A stretch of DNA of 64,000 nucleotides from Caballeronia sordidicola. GTDB lineage: Bacteria; Pseudomonadota; Gammaproteobacteria; Burkholderiales; Burkholderiaceae. Each line of letters starts with the position of its first letter. Positions within the stretch are counted from its first letter, which is position 1. The notes below the pieces were generated by a model, which saw only the letters and a program-made list of their open reading frames with translations, had not been told where the DNA came from and ran no database searches. The translations under genes and the position numbers were made by a program. Positions 17,943 to 26,854 of the stretch are shown piece after piece. Where the stretch lies: NCBI RefSeq assembly GCF_000729995.1, contig NZ_JNFG01000007.1:1-64000 (forward strand). The letters are read 5' to 3'.

Positions 17943-17957
17943 CTAAAACGTTTTCGG
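17943..17957. promoter_or_regulatory. Second LacI-type operator-like site, upstream of 17.9 kb
   Basis: CTAAAACGTTTTCGG contains the 10-bp perfect palindrome AAAACGTTTT with central CG and, read on the minus strand, shares CCGAAAACG with the other sites. It lies about 60 bp upstream of the 17875 site, a spacing that could allow paired binding. Confidence 0.55.
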
Positions 17958-18009
17958 TAATTTTCGAATGATTGAAGGTTTGACGAAACCGGCTAACAGT
18001 TCCCGAGGT

Positions 18010-18660
18010 TCAGGATGCCGGACGAATCATTTCAAATATCTCGCCGATCTGCGCGTAGTCGCCGCGATAACCCGCGCGCATGATCGGCTGCGCAGCGCGC
18101 GTGTCGAAGAGACCGTCCTTCAGATACGCCTTCTGGATGTGCACGCCGACCACTTGACCAAGCACGAGCCAGTTGTCCGTCGGCTTGCCATTCAGATCGT
18201 GCAGATGCACGATCTCCAGCAGCTTGCATTCGAGCGCAGCCGGCGATTCACCCACATGCGGCACCGACACGTTGCGCCCTGCGACCGGCGTCAGGCCCGT
18301 TAGTTGAAACTCGTCGACATCCGGCGCGACGGGCGCCGACGTAAGGTTCATCTGTTCGGCAAGCGGACGGGTCGCGAGACTCCAGACGAATTCGCGCGTT
18401 TCCTCGATATTGCGAAGGCTGTCTTTGCGGCCTTCACTGCAAAAACCGATGATCGGCGGGAACGCCGCGAACGCGCTGAAGAAGCTGTATGGTGCGAGAT
18501 TCAACTGACCGCTCGACGAGCACGTCGATACCCAGCCTATCAGGCGCGGCGCGACGATCGCCTTGAACGGATCGTGCGGCAGGCTGTGGCCCACGGCGGG
18601 ATCGTAAAAATCGACAGCCGGCCCGGAATCGAGTACGTCGACTCCCAATTCACTACTCAT
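18010..18660 (-). CDS. Flavin reductase-like FMN-binding split-barrel protein
   Basis: A 216-residue protein of the DIM6/NTAB-type flavin reductase family. The segment DPFKAIVAPRLIGWVSTCSS followed by NLAPYSFFSAFAAFPPIIGF is the conserved FMN-binding part. The start is taken as MSSELGVDVL at 18660, with GGAG seven bases upstream; longer frames to 18732 have no support. Such proteins supply reduced FMN to a monooxygenase or act as FMN oxidoreductases, but no two-component oxygenase lies in this cluster. It is located between the dehydrogenase operon promoter and the MFS gene. Confidence 0.83.
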   Translation of the reverse strand: MSSELGVDVLDSGPAVDFYDPAVGHSLPHDPFKAIVAPRLIGWVSTCSSSGQLNLAPYSFFSAFAAFPPIIGFCSEGRKDSLRNIEETREFVWSLATRPLAEQMNLTSAPVAPDVDEFQLTGLTPVAGRNVSVPHVGESPAALECKLLEIVHLHDLNGKPTDNWLVLGQVVGVHIQKAYLKDGLFDTRAAQPIMRAGYRGDYAQIGEIFEMIRPAS

Positions 18661-18788
18661 GTGCATCTCCAATATCAACAAAACCTCGCGCCCATGTTGT
18701 TGGAAAAAGCAGAAACATTGCTTCACAATCATTTAGCTTAACGAACTAATACATGAAGTCCGTGGCCCAAGGCCTACTGCACAGGGTG

Positions 18789-20093
18789 CTATCTCCGAAT
18801 TGGACTTGCCTGGTCTAACAAACTCACCTGATCATAGGGATCTTCGCTGGGGGCAATACTCGTGAGATCCCGACCGCGCGTCTCCGGCAAGAATGCCAAG
18901 GCAACGAACGCACACAAATAGCCAATGGAGCAGAACAGCGCGATCGAGCCCACAAGGCCCAGATGCTCAGCAACAGCGCCAACCAAGGCGACGCTCAGCG
19001 CTCCAATCGACTTGCCGACGTTGTACGAGAATCCCATGCAGGTAGTTCGAATCTGAGTTGGGAACAGCTCCGACAACATGGGTCCAATGCCGGCAAATGC
19101 GCCATTCATGCACATCCCAACTGGAAGCCCCAACGCTGCCAATATCCACGCGTCCATTGGAATGAACAGGTAACAACCCGTCAGCAGCACGGCGCAGAGA
19201 CAAAACGCTGTCGCGGTGAATCGACGACCCAGTGAGTCGTTGACGTACGCGAAGCTCACTTGCCCGATGAACGAGCCGGCACTCATCAGGGTCGCCATCA
19301 CGGCAACCGTCGACACCGGCAAGTGGCGAACCTGAACCAGCATCGTAGGTAGCCAGATCATGATGGCATAGCTGCTTGCTTGCAGCCCGGTCACTAGAAG
19401 CGCGGCGAGAAGACTCGAACGCCGGACATCTCTGCGAAATGATGAGCGCCACGTCGCCACGATCGCGCCGCCTGTCGCCTTCTTCATTTCGCGGAAGATT
19501 TCCGGCTCGGGAATATATCGCCGGATCAGCAGCACGACAAGCGCAGGAATAACGCCGACCCAAAAGGCGGACCTCCACGCAATCGATGGAGGGAGATACG
19601 CTAGAAGAACACCCGTGACTACAGCGGCGAGTGCCCAACCAACAGAGAACCCACTCTGAACCAGGCCGAGTGCTTTCCCCCGATGGGCCGGGTTGATGAC
19701 CTCCGCCATCAGCGCGGCCCCGACGGCCCACTCTGCGCCGAACCCCAACCCCTGCAAAGCGCGCACGACCAGCAGTTGGTGATATGAGCCTGTGAACCCG
19801 GCAATGATGCTGAATGCTGTGAACCAGATGATTGAGCCGGTCAAGACGCGTACGCGTCCGTGCCGATCGCTTAGAATTCCCGACACCCATCCTCCAATTG
19901 CGGCGGCAAGCAAAGACGAAGTTGCAATCAGACCCGCTTCGGTCCTGGAAAAATGCCAGGCCGCCATCAGGGTGGGCAAAAGAAAGGCCAAAACCTGATT
20001 GTCAAAACTATCCAGCGTCCAACCGCTAAAGCATCCCCAGAACGTCCGCCGTTCTGCTGGCGCGGCCGCTCGATACCAATCAAACATCTGCAT
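18789..20093 (-). CDS. MFS carboxylate transporter (AAHS/SHS-like)
   Basis: A 434-residue 12-helix major facilitator protein. The loop motif GILSDRHGRVRV between helices 2 and 3, RALQGLGFGAEWAVGAALMAE, and the C-terminal PETRGRDL are typical of proton-coupled carboxylate transporters (sialate or aromatic-acid type). A Shine-Dalgarno sequence (GAGGAG) precedes ATG 20093. Its position among the CoA-activating catabolic genes suggests that it imports their acid substrate. It follows ridA by about 145 bp and probably shares its transcript. Confidence 0.85.
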   Translation of the reverse strand: MQMFDWYRAAAPAERRTFWGCFSGWTLDSFDNQVLAFLLPTLMAAWHFSRTEAGLIATSSLLAAAIGGWVSGILSDRHGRVRVLTGSIIWFTAFSIIAGFTGSYHQLLVVRALQGLGFGAEWAVGAALMAEVINPAHRGKALGLVQSGFSVGWALAAVVTGVLLAYLPPSIAWRSAFWVGVIPALVVLLIRRYIPEPEIFREMKKATGGAIVATWRSSFRRDVRRSSLLAALLVTGLQASSYAIMIWLPTMLVQVRHLPVSTVAVMATLMSAGSFIGQVSFAYVNDSLGRRFTATAFCLCAVLLTGCYLFIPMDAWILAALGLPVGMCMNGAFAGIGPMLSELFPTQIRTTCMGFSYNVGKSIGALSVALVGAVAEHLGLVGSIALFCSIGYLCAFVALAFLPETRGRDLTSIAPSEDPYDQVSLLDQASPIRR

Positions 20094-20237
20094 TTCAATC
20101 TCCTCTGTGGAATACCTTGGATGGAACAGTCCGCATTCGCAGAGCCGTTTCCAACAGCAACATCCTGGGGACCGCGCAACCTCAATGAACCTGCTTGTCG
20201 ACTCGACGCTGCTTTGATCTGATCTATTTTTCCTCGG

Positions 20238-20639
20238 TCAGAGAGCGTCGTCGCAAAGGGCGATCGCGCTAATCTCTATGCACGCTCCATAGTGCAGTTG
20301 CCCGCACTGCACCACCGTTCGAGCGGGCGCCGGGTTTCCAATGAACTCTTGGTAAAGCTTGTTCACGCGTGGCCAGATTTCGATGTCGGACACGTATATC
20401 TGCACGCTTAAGAGCCTTTCAACATCGGTTCCTGCCGCCAAAAGCACTTCTCGTACGTTCGTAAGCGCCTGATGAACCTGCGCTTCGAGTCCTTCCGCCA
20501 GCGCGGCATTGACGTCGGTTGTCAGGGGTAGCTGACCCGAAACAAATACAAAGCCGTTTGCCTTGGTTGCCTGTGCGTAGTGCCCCCGCGGCAAAGGCGC
20601 TTTCTCAGTCAAGATATGTTCTATCAAAACGCTCACCAT
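20238..20639 (-). CDS. RidA-family (YjgF/YER057c) imine/enamine deaminase
   Basis: A 133-residue RidA-like protein. The conserved arginine (NPAPARTVV) and the C-terminal acidic residue (GACIEISAIAL) match the active-site pair of 2-imino acid deaminases, so it may be catalytically active. In other pathways related proteins deaminate 2-aminomuconate. Here an ACMSD-like amidohydrolase is encoded in the neighbouring operon, a suggestive but unproven link. It is the first gene after the lacI divergent promoter region, with operator-like sites about 190-270 bp upstream. Confidence 0.85.
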   Translation of the reverse strand: MVSVLIEHILTEKAPLPRGHYAQATKANGFVFVSGQLPLTTDVNAALAEGLEAQVHQALTNVREVLLAAGTDVERLLSVQIYVSDIEIWPRVNKLYQEFIGNPAPARTVVQCGQLHYGACIEISAIALCDDAL

Positions 20640-20830
20640 TAAATAGTCATACTGAATAGTTGCACTTTACGTGCCGAAAGGTGAGCCTTGAGCGGCAGCT
20701 ATGGTGAGCGTCACATGCGCGCAGCCGAGCCGCGGATTCAACGGCGTGAGACCGCGGCCTGCAAATTGGCCCTCCATGCCCCCCTCAGCAACTCACGCTC
20801 TCACCAGTGGAACTGCCTTAATCGGTGTTT

Positions 20831-20846
20831 TCGAAAACGATTTCGA
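20831..20846. promoter_or_regulatory. LacI-type operator-like palindrome (ridA-lacI region)
   Basis: TCGAAAACGATTTCGA is a 16-bp palindrome with one mismatched pair and a central CG. Its 14-bp core is identical to that of the site before the acyl-CoA dehydrogenase at 17875-17890, about 3 kb away. Confidence 0.7.
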
Positions 20847-20896
20847 TTGAAAGATAGCAGCACAATTTTTAAAATTCAAGCGCCGCAAAATAATTA

Positions 20897-20912
20897 TCGA
20901 AATCGTTTTTTG
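20897..20912. promoter_or_regulatory. Partial LacI-type operator-like site
   Basis: TCGAAATCGTTTTTTG matches the complement of the site at 20831 for its first 13 bases (TCGAAATCGTTTT) and then diverges. It lies about 65 bp from the 20831 site, so paired binding is conceivable. Confidence 0.5.
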
Positions 20913-21130
20913 TGGATTTCCATGCGCGAAATCTCCCTGATAGCCGCGCCGCGCAAGCGTCTGGGCCGTGAACCGCCGCTTCTTCTGGTAGTTTTGGTTG
21001 AATTCAATCAAGGGGTAAACACTGACGCGAGAATAGCCCGTGCCGCCGAACCGTAGAGCGGGGACCGAAATCGTTCTCTGTCATGTCCGACTTTAGGGTT
21101 CTTGATGCGCCTGGGCTATCGCGTAGAATG

Positions 21131-21147
21131 TCGAAAATCGTTTTCGA
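21131..21147. promoter_or_regulatory. LacI autoregulatory operator-like palindrome
   Basis: TCGAAAATCGTTTTCGA has 7-bp perfect arms around a 3-bp centre and lies 44-60 bp upstream of the chosen lacI start. It differs from the 20831 site by one extra base at the centre. Its position argues for autoregulation and also supports the downstream ATG at 21191, because a start at 21083 would place the site inside the coding region. Confidence 0.65.
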
Positions 21148-21190
21148 TGCCCTGCTCACAGCTGAGTTAGAGAAATTAGAGAAAATCGGA

Positions 21191-22267
21191 ATGAACATTC
21201 AGGAATTTGCGGCTACGCTCAAGCTTTCTATCAGCACTGTGTCGAAGGCTCTGAACGACCGGGACGACGTAAGCCCGGCTACCCGTAAGCGCGTGCTGGA
21301 AGCCGCCGAGTTGCACGGCTTTTCTCCGGATCCATCTGCGAGCCGCTTGCGCCGGCAATCGGCCGACACTATCGCGTTCGTCGTGTCGCCTCCGCAAACG
21401 TCATTCGCTCACCCATTCTTTCTGGATATGTTGATGGGCGTGAATGATGCGATGGATAGCAGCGGCTATCAGGTGATCGTCGCTTCCGCCAGAAGCGTGG
21501 AAGCGGAAATTGACGTATTCAAGCGCCTCATAGAACGCCAACGCGTTGATGCGCTGCTCTTCGGACGCACACGCCGGCAAGACGAACGCATTGCCTACCT
21601 TCTCGAGCGCGACATTCCGTTTGTCGCTTTCGGCAGAAGCGACACGTCCGACGATTACGCCTATGTCGATATCGATCATCAGGTTGTGGGGCGCTCCGGT
21701 TGTGCACGATTTATCGCACTGGGTCATCGTCGCATCGCCCTTGTCCATGCACCTGAGTACCTGATGTTCAGCCACCACGAGCACGTGGGCTATGCGGAAG
21801 CATTGCGCGCGGCAGGGATCAAATACGATAAGGCGCTCTGTGTCGAAGCTGCAATATCCGAGGAAGGCGGAGCAGACGCTGCCCGTCGGTTGCTTGAACT
21901 CCCGGACCCTCCCACAGCCATTGTGTGTGGCCACGACTTGATCGCACTGGGCGTGATGCGCGGGATTGCGGAAACTGGCAGAGTGGCGGGCCGTGATGTC
22001 GGTGTGATTGGAGGAGACAATCATCCAATCGGGCGCTATATACAACCTTCGCTGACAACCTTTTCGGCTGAGACGCACCGCGCTGGTAAGCGAATGGCGG
22101 AAATGTTGCTTGAGCGACTGGCGGGCCGGCCACCCAAGGATCTTCAGGAGGTTTGGGCGCCGGAGTTGATCATTCGCGCTTCCGACGGCCCTCATCGTGT
22201 CCAGGGTTCGAGTCCCGCAGAGAGCAAGCCAAGCCCGCCCAAGCGATCACGCGCTCTCCGAGCTTAA
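21191..22267 (+). CDS. LacI-family transcriptional regulator
   Basis: A 358-residue regulator. Starting at MNIQEFAATLKL (21191) places the helix-turn-helix at the very N terminus (LKLSISTVSKALNDR), as in other LacI proteins, with the hinge near SASRLRR. The rest is a periplasmic-binding-protein-like effector domain (VDALLFGRTRR, PTAIVCGHDLIALG, VIGGDNHPIGRY). The last 30 residues are a serine/proline/lysine-rich tail. It is divergent from ridA and convergent with the amidohydrolase at 22296. Shared palindromes suggest that it represses both the ridA-MFS unit and the acyl-CoA dehydrogenase operon. Confidence 0.88.
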   Translation: MNIQEFAATLKLSISTVSKALNDRDDVSPATRKRVLEAAELHGFSPDPSASRLRRQSADTIAFVVSPPQTSFAHPFFLDMLMGVNDAMDSSGYQVIVASARSVEAEIDVFKRLIERQRVDALLFGRTRRQDERIAYLLERDIPFVAFGRSDTSDDYAYVDIDHQVVGRSGCARFIALGHRRIALVHAPEYLMFSHHEHVGYAEALRAAGIKYDKALCVEAAISEEGGADAARRLLELPDPPTAIVCGHDLIALGVMRGIAETGRVAGRDVGVIGGDNHPIGRYIQPSLTTFSAETHRAGKRMAEMLLERLAGRPPKDLQEVWAPELIIRASDGPHRVQGSSPAESKPSPPKRSRALRA

Positions 22268-22281
22268 GGCGCGCCAGCTAG

Positions 22282-22295
22282 CGGTCTTCAGACCG
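22282..22295. terminator. Small hairpin between convergent lacI and amidohydrolase genes
   Basis: CGGTC and GACCG (22282-22286 and 22291-22295) form a 5-bp stem with a TTCA loop, in the 28-bp gap between two convergent stop codons. It could act in both directions, but it lacks a clear T-tract, so this is tentative. Confidence 0.3.
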
Positions 22296-23249
22296 TCATA
22301 ACCTGTATAGCGCGACAGCATTGTCGTGAAACAGAGCCAGGCGCTGGAGCGGCTTCAAGTCTGCGACTATAGATTTGAAGCCGTCGAATAGCGTATGCAA
22401 CTTCACCACCACGCTGTCCACGGGGAAGTTGCTTGCGAACATACATCGTTCGACGCCGAAGATTTCAATCGCGTCCCGCACTATCGGACGATTACGTTCG
22501 ACACTCCACTGCACGCCTCGCTCGCCGATTCCGGATATCTTGAGCCTGACGTTCGTGCACGCAGCAAGCTGTGCAAGCGCGGTCCGCCACGCTTGCAAGC
22601 CTTCGACGCTCCGGTCGGCAGGCAACCCCGTATGGTTCACGATGATCGTCACGCCAGGGAAATCCCGCGCGAGTTCCACGGCTTCAATGAAGTGCCACCA
22701 TGGCGTCTGAAGTTCGAACATGAGGCCGCTGGCCTCAAGCAATGCATACCCCGCACGCCATCGGTCGCAACGCATCGACCCAGGCGCGGCAAACGTTGCC
22801 GTATGGTCGCTGCGCGGCACCGCCGTGGGCTTGTGCCGCACGCTGCGCACGATTGGCGTCGACTGGTACTCGCGAAGCACGTGAGCCACGTCATCGCGGT
22901 CGAGCCAGACCTGCCCCGCCATCGCATTTGGAAAACCACAGCGCGCGTTCAGCGTGGTTGCCCAGCGCGCTTCGCCAAGCGGATCGCTCGGGTCCCACTC
23001 GCCTTCCATCATGACCGTCTTCACGACGCGATGCGGCGCGGCCAGCGCAAAATAATCCTCAGGCAAGAAGTCCCGGCAAATCGCTACGTAGTCGCCGTAG
23101 CGAAACGGAATCCGCGGGAGATCGCGTAGCCACGGATGATAGTTTCGCTGCAGGTCCCAGAAATGATGATGCGCGTCGACTATCGGCACGTCGGCGTTGT
23201 CGCCGCTTTGCAAGAAGCGCTCGCGCATCGCATCAATGGGCGTGGGCAT
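22296..23249 (-). CDS. Amidohydrolase-2 family, sugar-lactonase-like
   Basis: A 317-residue TIM-barrel hydrolase of the L-fuconolactonase/2-pyrone-4,6-dicarboxylate lactonase group. The metal and catalytic residues visible are IVDAHHHFWD near residue 25, VNHTGLPAD, and FASNFPVD near the C terminus, where the usual aspartate of FGSDWP is replaced by asparagine-phenylalanine-proline context with a nearby Asp. It is the last gene of the sugar-acid operon, 5 bp after the pdxA-like gene. A role in opening a sugar-acid lactone upstream of the dehydratase is likely. Confidence 0.82.
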   Translation of the reverse strand: MPTPIDAMRERFLQSGDNADVPIVDAHHHFWDLQRNYHPWLRDLPRIPFRYGDYVAICRDFLPEDYFALAAPHRVVKTVMMEGEWDPSDPLGEARWATTLNARCGFPNAMAGQVWLDRDDVAHVLREYQSTPIVRSVRHKPTAVPRSDHTATFAAPGSMRCDRWRAGYALLEASGLMFELQTPWWHFIEAVELARDFPGVTIIVNHTGLPADRSVEGLQAWRTALAQLAACTNVRLKISGIGERGVQWSVERNRPIVRDAIEIFGVERCMFASNFPVDSVVVKLHTLFDGFKSIVADLKPLQRLALFHDNAVALYRL

Positions 23250-23254
23250 CGTCG

Positions 23255-24256
23255 TCAGCCCATGCGGGCAAGCGCCATCTGCGTGACGATGTCGAATGCC
23301 TTCTGCGTCGCACCTGCGTCCGCGCGGCCCTTGCCGTGGATATCGAACGCCGTGCCGTGCGCCGGGGTCGCGATCGGCACCGGCAATCCTCCGTGCACCG
23401 TGACGCCGCGCCAGAAGCCCATCAGCTTCATCGCGATCTGGCCTTGGTCGTGGTACATGGTGACAACGCCGTCGAATGCTTTCTGGTCCCGGGCACGCAC
23501 AAAGATGGTGTCGGCCGGGAACGGTCCCTGAGCGTCAAACCCGAGCTTGCGCGCTTCATCTACGGCCGGCGCGATCACGTCGATTTCCTCGCGGCCGAAC
23601 GCGCCGTTGTCGCCGTTATGCGGATTGAAACCACACACCGCAATGCGCGGCGCCGGATTGCCCGCACGCTTGAGACCATCGTGAATCAGCCGCACCGCGT
23701 TGATGATCCGCTCAGCCGAAAGCTTCGCGCTTACGTCCTTCAGCGCGATGTGCGAGGTCACGCGGGAGGTCCACAGTTCGTCGAGCACGTTGAACTCACA
23801 GAACGCGCCGGTGTAGCCAAGCTGCTGCGCGAACCATTCCATCTCGTCACCAGTCTGCATGCCCGCCATGTGCAGCGAGGTCTTGTTGACCGGCGCAAAC
23901 AGCATGCCCTGCGTGCGATTCGCCTTCGTCAGGGCCAGTGCCTGCTTGAACGCTTCGAGGCTGTAGCGCCCGCCCCGCTCGGTCGAAACGGCGCGTTCAT
24001 ACGGAGCGTCGTCGGTCAGACGGAAGTCGATCAGCGACGGCGTACCCGTCCCCGTCGATGCGGCTTGTTCGTTGTCCACGACGGTGTAGTCGAAGCGCTG
24101 CCCCGCGATCTCCATGCCGGTCTCAAGCTCACGCCGATCGCCCAAAATAAGCAGGTCAGCGCGCGCCCGGTTCTCGGGTTTGGCGAGCAAACGCGCAATG
24201 AGTTCAGGGCCGATTCCAGCAGGGTCGCCAAGCAATACTGCAATACGAGGTGTCAT
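23255..24256 (-). CDS. PdxA-family 4-hydroxythreonine-4-phosphate dehydrogenase-like protein
   Basis: A 333-residue metal- and NAD-dependent beta-hydroxyacid dehydrogenase. LLGDPAGIGPELIA, CGFNPHNGDNGAFG and VTMYHDQGQIAMK are diagnostic for PdxA. The start MTPRIAVLLG at 24256 is preferred to 24328, which would lie inside the upstream MFS gene. The operon context (dehydratase, transporters, lactonase) indicates a catabolic paralogue (PdxA2-type) rather than vitamin B6 synthesis. Known catabolic PdxA2 enzymes act on phospho-threonate or phospho-erythronate made by a DUF1537 kinase, but no such kinase is encoded in the window. Confidence 0.85.
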   Translation of the reverse strand: MTPRIAVLLGDPAGIGPELIARLLAKPENRARADLLILGDRRELETGMEIAGQRFDYTVVDNEQAASTGTGTPSLIDFRLTDDAPYERAVSTERGGRYSLEAFKQALALTKANRTQGMLFAPVNKTSLHMAGMQTGDEMEWFAQQLGYTGAFCEFNVLDELWTSRVTSHIALKDVSAKLSAERIINAVRLIHDGLKRAGNPAPRIAVCGFNPHNGDNGAFGREEIDVIAPAVDEARKLGFDAQGPFPADTIFVRARDQKAFDGVVTMYHDQGQIAMKLMGFWRGVTVHGGLPVPIATPAHGTAFDIHGKGRADAGATQKAFDIVTQMALARMG

Positions 24257-24272
24257 GCGTTTCACCCTATGT

Positions 24273-25574
24273 TCAGTGAGTGCGGCGCAGATCGATAGCG
24301 ATCGAGCCGATGATATAAACCAGCGCACAGGCGCTGTAGAACTGCAGGACGATATCGAACGAACCCGTTCGCTGCAGGATGAAACCCGTGATCAGTGGAA
24401 TCGAAATACCGCCTACACTCCCGGCGCAATTCATCAACGCGCCCAGCAGGCCAACCCGCCGGGGACTAGCGAGCAGCGAGGGCAGGCTCCAGTAGAGACT
24501 ACCCCACATCAGGAAAAACGCGGCCGCGCACAGCACCACAACGGCCTCCAGTGCCGACGAGATCGAAGGCAATGCAGCAAGCACGCCGAGCGTCGTCAGA
24601 CCCGACAGCGCGATCATGCCCTTCACCACTTTGCCACGCGGTAAGCCGCGGGTACACAGCGCGTCGCAGAGAAAACCGCCCGAGAGCGAGCCCAGCGCGC
24701 CCGACAGGAAGATGAAGAACGTCGACGTACCGATCTGCTGAAGACTCAGTCCTCGCGCCTGCGCAAGATAGCTGGGTCCCCACGTGAGCAGGCCGAAGAA
24801 GATCATCGCCCAGCTCAGCCGTCCGACGCACATGGCCACCGCAGAACGTACCGGAAACGGCAGTTCATCGGCGGCGCTGAACGCAACCTTGGCCAGGGGA
24901 ACAGCACCTCCGCTGATGTGCTCCAGTTCGGCGGCGTTCACGCCGGGATGCTTCGCCGGATCGTCGCGGAGATAGTGCCACGCGAGCCAGCCGCAACCGA
25001 TCGTCACCAGCCCGGCCGCGATGAACGCCATGCGCCACGAGCCGAATACGAGGATCAGGTTCGAGATCGCGAGGCCGCCGATGGCTGCGCCCAGCGGCGA
25101 TCCTGCGTCCATCAGCACCGCACCACGCGCCCGCTCATGACGCGAGAGCCACAATGCATTGAGCTTGCTGCCGGCCGGGAAGAGCGGCGCTTCAGCGGCG
25201 CCGAGTCCGACCCGCAGCAACAGCATCGAGAGACCGCCTGACGCTACCCCAAGCAGGGTCTGGAACACACCCCACAGCAAGGTGGCTGCCGCCACCACGC
25301 GACGCGGCCCGAAGCGGTCGATAAGCCAGCCGCCCGGAATCTGCAGCAGCGCATATGACCAGAAGAAGCTGGAGAGGATCAGCCCTTGCATAGCCGGCGA
25401 CAGAGCAAACTCCTTCGCGATAGTCGGCATGGCGATGGACAGCGAGATCCGGTCCACCAGGTTGATCAGCGTGATGAGAAACACCACGCCGAAGATGCGC
25501 CAGCGCACGCTGGTCGCTTTCTCTACCCGCGCCATAGCGCGTGGCGGGTCACGCGCTTCGATACGGCTTTGCAT
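24273..25574 (-). CDS. MFS transporter (anion:cation symporter type)
   Basis: A 433-residue MFS protein of the ACS group, with LINLVDRISLSIAMPTIAKE in helix 1 and GGWLIDRFGPRRVV in the first conserved loop. ACS members carry sugar acids and other organic anions. It lies between the dehydratase (56 bp upstream) and the pdxA-like gene (16 bp downstream). It is the second MFS gene in this operon, so the two may serve different substrates or different steps. Confidence 0.85.
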   Translation of the reverse strand: MQSRIEARDPPRAMARVEKATSVRWRIFGVVFLITLINLVDRISLSIAMPTIAKEFALSPAMQGLILSSFFWSYALLQIPGGWLIDRFGPRRVVAAATLLWGVFQTLLGVASGGLSMLLLRVGLGAAEAPLFPAGSKLNALWLSRHERARGAVLMDAGSPLGAAIGGLAISNLILVFGSWRMAFIAAGLVTIGCGWLAWHYLRDDPAKHPGVNAAELEHISGGAVPLAKVAFSAADELPFPVRSAVAMCVGRLSWAMIFFGLLTWGPSYLAQARGLSLQQIGTSTFFIFLSGALGSLSGGFLCDALCTRGLPRGKVVKGMIALSGLTTLGVLAALPSISSALEAVVVLCAAAFFLMWGSLYWSLPSLLASPRRVGLLGALMNCAGSVGGISIPLITGFILQRTGSFDIVLQFYSACALVYIIGSIAIDLRRTH

Positions 25575-25630
25575 GGCTGTCTCCGGTTCTTATGGTGACG
25601 TTGTTCAAGGCGATCAAGCCGGCCCGGGCG

Positions 25631-26806
25631 TCACTCGATGATGTTGAAGTCGTCGAGATACTTGTCGCTCAGGGTAATGCCGAGTCCCGGCGTCTCGTCG
25701 GAGAGCTGCAGGAAACCGTTCTCCGGTTGCGGCTCGCCCTCGAAGATGTAGTAGAACAATTCGTTGCCTACTTCAACATCGAACACCGGGAAGAACTCGG
25801 ACATGGGGCTCGCCGTGCTCGACATGGTCAGGTGATAGTTATGCATCTGGCCTGCGTGCGGGATCACCGGCACCGACCACGCTTCCGCCATCGCGTTGAT
25901 CTTGCGCGCGGCCGTGATGCCGCCCACGCGATTCGTGTCGTACTGGATCACGTCCACCGCGCGGCGTTCTAGCAGATCCTTGAAACCATAGCTCGTGAAT
26001 TCGTGTTCGCCGCCGGACACAGGAATGATGTTCATCTTCTTCAGTTCCTGATACCCCTCGACGTCGTCGCCAATCACCGGTTCCTCGATCCAGCGAGGAT
26101 TGAATTCGGCCAGGCGCGGCAACATCCGGCGCGCGTATTCGAGCGTCCAGCCCATGTAGCATTCGACCATGATGTCGATGTCATCGCCGGCCAGTTCACG
26201 TAGCAACCGCACTTGCTCCAGATTCTTCGCCATGCCCTTGGGTCCGTCCTTCGGACCGTAGCCGAAGCGCATCTTCATCGCGGTGAAACCTTGGTCGAGA
26301 TAACCTTGCGCTTCGGCGAGGAACACATCGCGGTCGTCGTTGTTATAAAGCTTCGACGCGTAACACCAGATCTTCTCCTTCGTACGCCCACCGAGCAGCT
26401 TGAACACCGGCTTGTTTACCGCTTTGCCCATGATGTCCCACAGCGCAATATCCACGGCCGAGATCGCGGCCATGCCAATCCCCTTGCGGCCCCACGCGTG
26501 GGTACGACGGTACATCTTCTGCCAGATGTATTCGTTGTCGAACGGGTCTTCGCCAATGGCGATAGGGGCGAGATATTCATCGACGATCTGCTTCGCAATG
26601 CGCGGCGCGAGCGCGCAGTTGCCAATGCCGATGGTACCGTCGTCGCACTCCACTTCCACCACGAGCCAGCCGTGAAAGCGGAACGAACCCATCGCGTCGC
26701 CACGCTCGTAGAGAATGTCCACGGCGTTGGTGCAGAAATGCGCTTGCGGCGGCACGACCTTGCCTTTCCACTCAAAGACGCGCGTGCGGATATGCTTGAT
26801 TTTCAT
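25631..26806 (-). CDS. Enolase-superfamily sugar-acid dehydratase (rhamnonate/lyxonate dehydratase-like)
   Basis: A 391-residue mandelate racemase/muconate lactonizing enzyme-type protein. The capping domain is followed by a barrel with the KxR-type motif [16 protein letters not shown], metal-ligand segments [15 protein letters not shown] and SGGEHEF, and the histidine-bearing [12 protein letters not shown]. The GPxDGxxG stretch and the late histidine are reminiscent of L-rhamnonate dehydratases and related L-lyxonate dehydratases. It would convert a sugar acid to a 2-keto-3-deoxy acid. Exact sugar specificity cannot be read here. Confidence 0.83.
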   Translation of the reverse strand: MKIKHIRTRVFEWKGKVVPPQAHFCTNAVDILYERGDAMGSFRFHGWLVVEVECDDGTIGIGNCALAPRIAKQIVDEYLAPIAIGEDPFDNEYIWQKMYRRTHAWGRKGIGMAAISAVDIALWDIMGKAVNKPVFKLLGGRTKEKIWCYASKLYNNDDRDVFLAEAQGYLDQGFTAMKMRFGYGPKDGPKGMAKNLEQVRLLRELAGDDIDIMVECYMGWTLEYARRMLPRLAEFNPRWIEEPVIGDDVEGYQELKKMNIIPVSGGEHEFTSYGFKDLLERRAVDVIQYDTNRVGGITAARKINAMAEAWSVPVIPHAGQMHNYHLTMSSTASPMSEFFPVFDVEVGNELFYYIFEGEPQPENGFLQLSDETPGLGITLSDKYLDDFNIIE

Positions 26807-26854
26807 GGTCTGACTCTCCTCGAAGAAGTGAATGACTTGATTGACTTAATTGAC

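Larger units (their letters stand above)
20640..21190. other. Divergent ridA-lacI control region
   Basis: About 550 bp separate the ridA start from the lacI start. The region is more AT-rich than its surroundings between about 20820 and 20930 and holds three operator-like palindromes, listed separately. I see no coding frame with family similarity. Promoters for both directions are expected here. Confidence 0.6.

Noticed and set aside
22198-22225. A tRNA-like T-arm string (GGTTCGAGTCCC) near the 3' end of the lacI gene
   Set aside because: It lies in frame within the LacI C-terminal tail, and no matching D-arm, anticodon arm or acceptor stem could be found upstream. It is probably chance.
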